A stretch of DNA of 5,721 bases from an uncultured Collinsella sp. (GTDB taxonomy: Bacteria; Actinomycetota; Coriobacteriia; Coriobacteriales; Coriobacteriaceae). The notes below the pieces were generated by a model, which saw only the letters and a program-made list of their open reading frames with translations, had not been told where the DNA came from and searched no databases. The stretch is from assembly GCA_902465425.1 (NCBI GenBank), contig CABQNA010000106.1, positions 1 through 5,721 on the forward strand, read 5' to 3'. Shown piece by piece: positions 1 to 4,600 of this stretch; within the stretch, counting starts at the first letter, position 1, and each line of letters starts with the position of its first letter. The position numbers and the translations under genes are program-made.

Positions 1-260
1 CGCGAACCGGTGGTTCCTGTGCCTGCGAACCATCGATTCCTTACGCGTAAACATTTGAGCCGCCCGGTGGCTCTGTGTTTGCACAATGGCAACGTTAACA
101 TTTGGGCGCCAAAAGCCGTTCGGGGAAGCAAAAATGTCGGTGAACGGTAGGTTTTGGGTGGTGAGCGTATGGTGGGGGAGGCGTTGGATATACTTGAAGG
201 CGTTAAAAATGACTGCGCAGGGTGCCACCAATGGCATCGTTGACATAGAAAGATCGACCT
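1..260. promoter_or_regulatory. Non-coding regulatory region upstream of the LacI-family gene
   Basis: No convincing gene is visible here. The stretch holds an imperfect direct repeat, GCGAACC-N5(or 7)-TTCC style, at 2-17 and 25-40. It also holds a perfect 10-bp palindrome TTACGCGTAA (41-50). The motif CGTWAACATTTGRGC occurs twice, at 46-60 and 93-107, 47 bp apart. A TATACT hexamer at 189-194 is a possible -10 box for the repressor gene, but I see no good -35 about 17 bp upstream. The repeated motifs could be operators, possibly autoregulatory, but this is inference. The region may also contain the promoter of a divergent gene lying beyond the left edge. Confidence 0.45.
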
Positions 261-1265
261 ATGGCCGCTGTTAAAAAATCGGTATCCGTCAAAGACGTAG
301 CGCGCCTCGCGGGCGTCTCGGAGCAGACAGTCTCGCGTACGGTGCACGATTCGCCCAGCGTGCGCCCCGAGACCAAGGAACGCGTGCGTGCCGCCATGCG
401 CGAGCTGGGGTATCGCCCCAATTTTGCCGGTCGATCGCTGCGCCGCGGTAAGTTTAAGACCGTCGGCGTCGCCATGTTCAACATTACCGGCACCGGCAAT
501 CTCGACCGTATGGAGGGCTTTGCCGCAGCGGCCGACAAACATGGCTATGCCATCACCCTCACTAAAGTAGACGGGCATCCGTATACCCTCGAGAGCGCAT
601 CGTCGCGCATGAGCGCACTGCCGGTGGATGGCATGGTTGTGATTATGAACCGCATGCCGGCGGACTTTGGAACCTTCGAGCCGCTGCCCGGCATGCAGAC
701 GGTGCTCGTTACGATGTTGGAGCACCCGCTCTGTTCAACGGTCGATAACGACCAGTTCGATTGCTCGCGCCAGGTGGTCGAGTATTTGCTGGGGAGGGGG
801 CACAAAACCGTGCACTTTATCTCATGCCCCGAGCGCTCGCTTTCGGGCATGCGGCGCGAGGAAGGCTGGCGTGAGACATTGCGTGCGCATGGCATTGAGC
901 CCCCGCAGCTCGTGCGCGGCGACTGGACGGCACAGAGCGGATATGCCGCAGGCCAGGCTCTGGCGGAAGATCCGACCTGTACGGCCATCTATGCCTCCAA
1001 CGATGCCATGGCATATGGCTGCATCCGTGGGCTCGAGTCGCGCGGAAAGCGTGTGCCCCAGGACGTGAGCGTGGTGGGTGTTGATGACAGCCTGGGCGAT
1101 ATCGTGCCCGATTGTCGCCTGACCACGGTGCGCTTTGACAACAAGCGCGTCGGCATGTGGGCGGTTGACAAGATTGCCGGCGCCGAGGGCGTTGCGCCCG
1201 GTGTGGAGCACATGCTGTTTCCGGGCGTGCTCGTCGAGGGCGATACGGTGCGCGATTGGCGCTAG
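261..1265 (+). CDS. LacI-family transcriptional regulator
   Basis: This is a sugar-responsive DNA-binding regulator of 334 aa, the usual length for the LacI/GalR family. An N-terminal helix-turn-helix (about residues 8-30, KDVARLAGVSEQTVSR) is followed by the hinge region (RPNFAGRSLRRG, 52-63), where Leu60 is the expected minor-groove lever. A periplasmic-binding-protein-like effector domain runs from about 66 to the end. It carries the typical VDNDQFDCSRQVVEYLLGRGHK segment (161-182), ASNDAMAYG (245-253) and DVSVVGVDD (268-276). The ATG at 261 places the HTH close to the N-terminus, as is normal. The ribosome binding site is weak (AGAAAGA, 247-253). The effector sugar cannot be read from the sequence. 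Its position next to a lactose-type EIIA suggests control of a sugar-uptake gene. No clear terminator separates it from the EIIA gene, so some read-through is possible. Family assignment is secure; the regulated genes are inference. Confidence 0.95.
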   Translation: MAAVKKSVSVKDVARLAGVSEQTVSRTVHDSPSVRPETKERVRAAMRELGYRPNFAGRSLRRGKFKTVGVAMFNITGTGNLDRMEGFAAAADKHGYAITLTKVDGHPYTLESASSRMSALPVDGMVVIMNRMPADFGTFEPLPGMQTVLVTMLEHPLCSTVDNDQFDCSRQVVEYLLGRGHKTVHFISCPERSLSGMRREEGWRETLRAHGIEPPQLVRGDWTAQSGYAAGQALAEDPTCTAIYASNDAMAYGCIRGLESRGKRVPQDVSVVGVDDSLGDIVPDCRLTTVRFDNKRVGMWAVDKIAGAEGVAPGVEHMLFPGVLVEGDTVRDWR

Positions 1266-1479
1266 GGCGCGGGTCTGTTTGGGTTTCCGCTAATTGTGTT
1301 CGATATTGTTCAGATTGGTTTAAAAACCGTTCACGGGCAAAAATTGACCGTTCATAGCTTGAAATTACGTTTTGCGCTGTTCTTTTTTGTTTGAATGTTA
1401 ATGTTTCTCCCATACAGAACGCAGCGCGTATGCCCGGACGCGATGCTCTCCATTGGTTCATATGTGAAAGGAACGCAAC
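1266..1479 (+). promoter_or_regulatory. Promoter/operator and leader region of the PTS EIIA gene
   Basis: This 214-bp AT-rich spacer is non-coding. TGTTC occurs at 1297-1301 and 1307-1311, exactly 10 bp apart. ACCGTTCA occurs at 1326-1333 and 1347-1354, 21 bp apart. TGTTC/TGTTT occurs at 1378-1382 and 1388-1392, again 10 bp apart, followed by TGTTAATGTTT at 1396-1406. A candidate -35 TTGACC (1344-1349) lies 16 bp from a weak -10 TACGTT (1366-1371), which would start transcription near 1378. The leader at 1416-1444 contains AGAACGCA and ATGCCCGGACGCGAT, elements also found in the lacA leader. The EIIA ribosome binding site is AAAGGA (1467-1472). Operator function is inferred from repetition and spacing. 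Confidence 0.55.
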
Positions 1480-1818
1480 ATGGCAACCAAAGAAGAAATC
1501 TCGATGGTTGGATTCGAGATTGTCGCATACGCAGGTGACGCCCAGACCGATCTGCTTGCGGCACTCGATGCTGCTCGCGAGGGTGATTTTGAGAAGGCCG
1601 AACAGCTGCACAAGGATGCCAGCGATGCGCTTATCGGCGCCCACGACACGCAGACCAAGCTGCTTTCGCAGGAGGCTGGCGGCGGCGAGATGGAGATGAC
1701 CTTCATCATGGCTCACGCTCAGGATACTCTCATGACCACCATGATCCTGGAGAAGCAGACCCGCTTTACCATCGATGCCTACAAGCGCATCGCCGCACTC
1801 GAGGCTAAGCTCGCCTAA
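1480..1818 (+). CDS. lacF: PTS lactose/cellobiose-family EIIA component
   Basis: This is a soluble phosphocarrier of the phosphotransferase system. It accepts phosphate from HPr-P and passes it to the cognate IIB domain during uptake of a lactose- or chitobiose/cellobiose-type sugar. At 112 aa it matches the family's usual 100-120 aa. The all-helical EIIA-Lac fold is recognisable from the start (EEISMVGFEIVAYAGDAQTDLLAAL, 5-29) and from the active-site segment MAHAQDTLMTT (77-87). His79 is the expected phosphorylated residue and Asp82 the expected metal ligand. The start at 1480 has a good AAAGGA Shine-Dalgarno 7 bp upstream. The gene stands alone here, with no IIB or IIC next to it, and ends in a strong terminator, so it is probably monocistronic or co-transcribed from lacI by read-through. 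The nearby lacABC genes favour a lactose/galactose role (lacF). A celC/chbA-like specificity cannot be excluded from the EIIA alone. Confidence 0.93.
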   Translation: MATKEEISMVGFEIVAYAGDAQTDLLAALDAAREGDFEKAEQLHKDASDALIGAHDTQTKLLSQEAGGGEMEMTFIMAHAQDTLMTTMILEKQTRFTIDAYKRIAALEAKLA

Positions 1819-1845
1819 CGAGCTCTCACAACCAAGTCCCCTTCC

Positions 1846-1878
1846 AAAAGCTCTGCCGCTACCCGCGGCAGGGCTTTT
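1846..1878 (+). terminator. Rho-independent terminator of the EIIA gene
   Basis: A 14-bp stem (1846-1859 with 1865-1878) has one G-T wobble and a 5-nt loop. Its core is CTGCCGC/GCGGCAG. It lies 28 bp after the EIIA stop, and the 3' arm ends in TTTT followed by CTGT. The AAAA/TTTT ends of the stem could also let it work on the opposite strand. Confidence 0.85.
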
Positions 1879-1891
1879 CTGTCCTCCTCCA

Positions 1892-1958
1892 AGTTGCGGT
1901 GGAATAGGGACTGAATAGGGGCCGGCGGGCACAAAACAATCCCTATTCCACCGCAACT
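1892..1958. repeat. Perfect 19-bp inverted repeat element
   Basis: The arms at 1892-1910 and 1940-1958 are exact reverse complements over 19 bp, separated by a 29-bp loop. The 5' arm starts AGTTGCGGTGGAATAGGGA. The octamer GAATAGGG, part of the 5' arm, is repeated inside the loop at 1913-1920. The element lies in the gap between the EIIA terminator and the membrane-protein promoter. It has no coding potential and no T-tract, so it looks more like a dispersed palindromic intergenic repeat than a terminator. Its genome copy number cannot be judged from this window. Confidence 0.75.
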
Positions 1959-1968
1959 CATCCCGAGA

Positions 1969-1988
1969 TAGTCATTGGGGACAGTCTT
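1969..1988. repeat. Copy 1 of a dispersed TAGTCATTGGGGAC-type 20-mer
   Basis: TAGTCATTGGGGACAGTCTT matches the reverse complement of 5666-5685 at 17 of 20 positions and the + strand of 5630-5649 at 16 of 20. At the right end of the window the two copies form a hairpin; here only a single arm is present. It is probably a fragment of the same intergenic repeat family. Confidence 0.6.
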
Positions 1989-2031
1989 GGTGCGCTCCGT
2001 TGTCCTCCCGTTCGGTTTTTTACTGGGTGGG

Positions 2032-2069
2032 TATACTTCCATCCGCAATACAGACCGGACTGAGGAGGT
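2032..2069 (+). promoter_or_regulatory. Likely -10 box and ribosome binding site of the membrane-protein gene
   Basis: A TATACT hexamer (2032-2037) is a good -10 match, but only weak -35 candidates exist around 2008-2015. A very strong Shine-Dalgarno, GAGGAGGT (2062-2069), lies 6 bp before the ATG at 2076 and fixes that start. Together they imply independent transcription of the downstream gene with a leader of roughly 30 nt. Confidence 0.45.
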
Positions 2070-2075
2070 ATCCAA

Positions 2076-3083
2076 ATGCCGGATAACGGGTCAATACAAA
2101 AAAGAGACGCGCACGAGATGGCTTATGGGCGTCCTGTCCAGATAACCGAGCACACGACGGTAACCGAGCTGCAGCCCAGCCTGTCCGATGTCGTGTGCGC
2201 AAACAAAAAGCTGCAGATTGGCTTTATCGTTGCACTCGTGGTGCTGGCGCTGCTGTCGGGCTTTGTAGCTCGTCCGCATTTCGCCGATACCAAGACATGG
2301 GACTCCACCATCGAGGTCATCGATCAAAAGAAAGGTAACGTACTGGCGCTCACGACCTCGTGCGTGGCGCTGTCTGCGGGCATTACCGCGCTGCCGAGTG
2401 ATACGGGAACGCCGGTTGCCGAGCAGCTCGCGCAGCTTTCAGGCAACCTTGGTATCGTGCTTGCCGTGCTATACCTAGAGAAATATTTGCTTACGATTTT
2501 GTGGTCGGTTGGCCTGGGCATCCTGATCCCGTTTGCGCTGGTGCTCTTTGCGATCTCACTTGGCATTCACGGACGCTGGAGCGCGAGCACAGTCATTCGC
2601 CGCGTGGCAACGCGTGTGCTGGTGGTCGCCATAATTGGCATGGTGTTGGTGCCTGCAAGCGTATGGGTGTCGCAGAAGGTCGATGAAACGTATCGCGTAA
2701 GTATTGAGCAAGCTCAGCAAAAGGCTGCGGATGCGGCAGATAGCGACAGCTCCAAAGCAAGCAAGAAAAAGACCGAGTCCACAGAGTCCAAGAATGTGCT
2801 TGAGCAGCTTGCCGAAGGCGCCTCGGGTCTTGTCACGTCGGTGACCAGCGGCGCCAAGCAGATGACCGATGAGATTGTGCAACAGGTGACCGATCTGATC
2901 GAAGGCGTCATCGTGATGATCGTGACCTCGTGTGTTATCCCATTGCTGGTGCTCGCGGCGTTTCTGTGGCTGGGGCACGTGCTACTGGGGATCGATATTT
3001 CCGGTCCAGCGAGCTATTTGACGGGCCGCTTTCTGAGTACTCCGTCCAAGCACACCAAAAAGGTGGGCAGGCCGAGTAACTAA
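2076..3083 (+). CDS. Uncharacterised polytopic membrane protein
   Basis: I do not recognise a named family. The protein is 335 aa with a polar N-terminus of about 45 residues and no cleavable signal peptide. Hydrophobic segments lie near 47-66, 88-106, 125-164 (probably two passes, containing LYLEKYLLTILWSVG), 179-198 and 275-304. A charged Ala/Ser/Lys-rich linker (about 200-245, including SKASKKK) and an amphipathic stretch (245-275) separate the last hydrophobic block from the rest. The segment ITALPSDTGTPVAEQLAQLSG, next to LEKYLLT, resembles a conserved patch I recall in unnamed Firmicutes/Actinobacteria membrane proteins; this is memory, not a search. The tail is basic (HTKKVGRP). The gene has its own promoter-like signals and terminator. 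It sits between two sugar-metabolism units, so its position need not imply a lac function. It does not look like a PTS IIC permease. Confidence 0.85.
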   Translation: MPDNGSIQKRDAHEMAYGRPVQITEHTTVTELQPSLSDVVCANKKLQIGFIVALVVLALLSGFVARPHFADTKTWDSTIEVIDQKKGNVLALTTSCVALSAGITALPSDTGTPVAEQLAQLSGNLGIVLAVLYLEKYLLTILWSVGLGILIPFALVLFAISLGIHGRWSASTVIRRVATRVLVVAIIGMVLVPASVWVSQKVDETYRVSIEQAQQKAADAADSDSSKASKKKTESTESKNVLEQLAEGASGLVTSVTSGAKQMTDEIVQQVTDLIEGVIVMIVTSCVIPLLVLAAFLWLGHVLLGIDISGPASYLTGRFLSTPSKHTKKVGRPSN

Positions 3084-3113
3084 AACAGCTGTATACACCG
3101 GGGCATACCGCCG

Positions 3114-3148
3114 AAGGGCGGCCGAGACACGTTTTCGGCCGCCCTTTT
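3114..3148 (+). terminator. Rho-independent terminator of the membrane-protein gene
   Basis: A perfect 12-bp GC-rich stem, AAGGGCGGCCGA (3114-3125) pairing with 3135-3146, has a 9-nt loop. It is followed by a T-rich tract TTTTGTTTTT (3145-3154). It starts 31 bp after the stop codon. It should insulate the lac genes from upstream transcription. Confidence 0.92.
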
Positions 3149-3203
3149 GTTTTTGAACGCGTGGTCGCTACGTTCGCGTCAGGCGCAAGCGGTCAGCAAT
3201 CAT

Positions 3204-3385
3204 CCGTAAACGGTATTTGTTCAAAAAAGAACAAAGATAAACAAATAATGGTTGCAGTCGGTGTTCGAATGTGTTCAAATAAACATGAACAGTGAAGAAC
3301 CGCACATTCAGATGCCCGGACCTGAACGCGATTCAACACTTCCAAACAGAAACTACGCACCTGCGTATCTCTCAAGGAGGATGTC
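3204..3385 (+). promoter_or_regulatory. Promoter/operator and leader region of lacAB(C)
   Basis: This AT-rich island holds a perfect palindrome, arms TTTGTTC and GAACAAA around A6 (3216-3235). Minus-strand TGTTT (3243-3239) lies 10 bp from minus-strand TGTTC (3233-3229). Plus-strand TGTTC occurs at 3262-3266 and 3272-3276, 10 bp apart. A second inverted repeat, TGTTCA-N8-TGAACA, spans 3272-3291. CCGTAAACGG (3204-3213) is a further small palindrome. AATAAT (3244-3249) is a possible -10 box without a clear -35. The leader contains AGAACCGCA (3296-3304), ATGCCCGG (3312-3319) and ACGCGAT (3326-3332), shared with the EIIA leader. The half-sites suit a DeoR/LacR-type repressor by family knowledge. 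No such gene is in the window. Confidence 0.6.
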
Positions 3386-3814
3386 ATGAGGGTTGTAATC
3401 GCTTCCGATGCCGACGGTATGTCGATGAAGGAGTCCATCAAGGAGATGCTCATCGCCGACGGTCACGAGGTCGTCGACTATTCCGAGACCCCTGCCGCGG
3501 ACTTTGTCGATTCCGCGACCGCCGTTGCCAAGGACCTGCTGGAGCACAAGGATTCCCAGGGCTTCGCATTCGATAAGTACGGCGTCGGCTCCTATATGGC
3601 CGCCGTCAAGATTAAGGGTATGGTCGTCGCCAACATTTCCGACGAGCGTTCCGCCTACATGACCCGCGAGCACAACGGTTCGCGCATGGTCACCATGGGC
3701 CCGGGCGTTGTGGGCACCGAGGTCGCCAAGAAGATCGCCCGCGAGTTCCTGCGTGCCCAGTACGCTGGCGGCCGTCACCAGATCCGTGTCGACATGCTCA
3801 ACAAGATGGCCTAA
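3386..3814 (+). CDS. lacA: Galactose-6-phosphate isomerase subunit LacA
   Basis: One of two subunits of the cytoplasmic isomerase that converts D-galactose 6-phosphate to D-tagatose 6-phosphate, the first step of the tagatose-6-phosphate pathway. The 142 aa length equals the usual LacA length. It belongs to the RpiB/LacA/LacB fold. LacA-specific stretches are GFAFDKYGVGSYMAAVKIKG (59-78), SDERSAYMTREHN (85-97) and the C-terminal GGRHQIRVDMLNKM (128-141). As is typical of LacA, the catalytic-cysteine CGTG motif of RpiB/LacB is replaced (here FDKYGVGS), so it needs LacB for activity. AAGGAGG (3374-3380) lies 5 bp before the ATG at 3386. An earlier ATG at 3381 abuts the Shine-Dalgarno and stops after two codons, so it is not the start. 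lacB follows after 63 bp, probably in the same transcript. Confidence 0.96.
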   Translation: MRVVIASDADGMSMKESIKEMLIADGHEVVDYSETPAADFVDSATAVAKDLLEHKDSQGFAFDKYGVGSYMAAVKIKGMVVANISDERSAYMTREHNGSRMVTMGPGVVGTEVAKKIAREFLRAQYAGGRHQIRVDMLNKMA

Positions 3815-3877
3815 CGAGAGCCACCGAGAACTCGAACTTCTACCTCAACTTGTGAATTCAGACGAAAGGACGTTCTG

Positions 3878-4402
3878 ATGAAGAAGACCATCGCAATCGG
3901 TTGCGACCATATCGTTACGGACGAGAAGATCTATCTGGCCGACCGCCTGGAGCAGGCTGGCTACAAGGTGCTCGACTGCGGCACCTACAGCCACACCCGT
4001 ACGCACTATCCCATCTACGGTAAGGCCGTGGGCGAGGCTGTTGCCAGCGGCAAGGCCGACTTTGGCGTGGCCCTGTGCGGCACCGGCATCGGCATCACCA
4101 ACGCCGTCAACAAGGTTCCCGGCGCCCGCTGCGCCCTGGTTCGCGACATGACCTCTGCCCTGTATGCCCGTCGCGAGCTCAACGCCAACATCGTGGGCTT
4201 TGGCGGCAAGATCACCGGCGAGTTCCTGATGGCTGACATCATGCTTGCCTTCCTGGAGGAGCCCTACGAGAAGACCCCCGAGCACGATGCCCTGATTGCC
4301 AAGATTGATGCCTGCAACAAGGCCGACGCCGAGGCTCAGGCTGACCCACACTTCTTTGACGAGTTCCTGGAGAAGTGGGACCGCGGCGAATACCACGACT
4401 AA
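3878..4402 (+). CDS. lacB: Galactose-6-phosphate isomerase subunit LacB
   Basis: Partner of LacA in galactose-6-phosphate to tagatose-6-phosphate isomerisation. It is 174 aa, close to the usual 171-172. It has the RpiB-like IGCDH start (7-11) and a LacB signature GTYSHTRTHYPIYGKAVGEAV (35-55). The CGTGIGITNAVNKVPG loop (67-82) carries Cys67, the expected catalytic residue by analogy with RpiB. ALVRDMTSALYARRELNANIVGFGG (86-110) and the highly conserved tail FLEKWDRGEYHD (163-174) complete the match. AAAGGA (3865-3870) sits 7 bp before the ATG. The stop codon overlaps a strong AAGGAGG sequence (4401-4407) that has no start codon behind it. lacC follows after 198 bp, a longer gap than between lacA and lacB. 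Confidence 0.97.
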   Translation: MKKTIAIGCDHIVTDEKIYLADRLEQAGYKVLDCGTYSHTRTHYPIYGKAVGEAVASGKADFGVALCGTGIGITNAVNKVPGARCALVRDMTSALYARRELNANIVGFGGKITGEFLMADIMLAFLEEPYEKTPEHDALIAKIDACNKADAEAQADPHFFDEFLEKWDRGEYHD

Positions 4403-4600
4403 GGAGGTTCCGGCGTTCTACCGAACGCCGGACCAGTCGACGCTGCGAAGCCATCTGGCGGGCGAGCTGCTCCGATAAAACTTTTGCTTGCTGAGCTTGG
4501 GTGCTTCGTTTTTGGCGGTACCCGGCATTCTGCAGCTTTTTAATTGACGGCTCGCGTTTCTGTGAGGGGCGCGGGCCGGTTTTCTAAACAGGAGTCCAAC
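4403..4600 (+). other. lacB-lacC intercistronic region with hairpin
   Basis: This 198-bp spacer has no supported gene. A perfect 10-bp stem, TCCGGCGTTC (4409-4418) pairing with 4423-4432 around a TACC loop, lies just after the lacB stop and has no T-tract. It may therefore act in mRNA processing or stability rather than termination. Further on, CGAAGC (4446-4451) can pair with GCTTCG (4503-4508) ahead of TTTTT, a weak attenuator-like arrangement with a long loop. TTTAAT (4539-4544) could be a -10 box for lacC but lacks a good -35. Whether lacC is read from the lacA promoter or its own is not decided by the sequence. Confidence 0.5.

Noticed and set aside
1..150. Frame-1 open reading from the left edge to a TAG at 148-150, as a possible gene tail
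   Set aside because: The peptide is not protein-like (REPVVPVPANHRF...), and the stretch is occupied by repeats and operator-like motifs. There is no terminator after it.
86..274. 62-aa plus-strand open frame before the LacI-family gene
   Set aside because: It overlaps the real repressor start, has no Shine-Dalgarno and encodes a Trp/Gly/Arg-rich peptide without recognisable features. The region looks regulatory.
1259..1270. GCGC-TAGG-GCGC at the lacI stop as a terminator
   Set aside because: It is only a 4-bp stem with no T-tract.
817..1956. 379-aa open frame on the minus strand across lacI and the EIIA gene
   Set aside because: It runs antisense to two well-supported genes and through a terminator hairpin and an inverted repeat. 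Its Arg/Pro/His-rich composition is typical of a shadow frame in GC-rich DNA.
4296..4478. 60-aa frame spanning the lacB end and the intercistronic hairpin
   Set aside because: It is mostly an out-of-frame shadow of lacB, without its own ribosome binding site.
4544..4600. Upstream TTG start that would extend LacC by 19 residues
   Set aside because: It has no Shine-Dalgarno, and the added residues do not look like the family. The ATG at 4601 has AGGAG 6 bp upstream and the conserved MILTVTMNPSID N-terminus.
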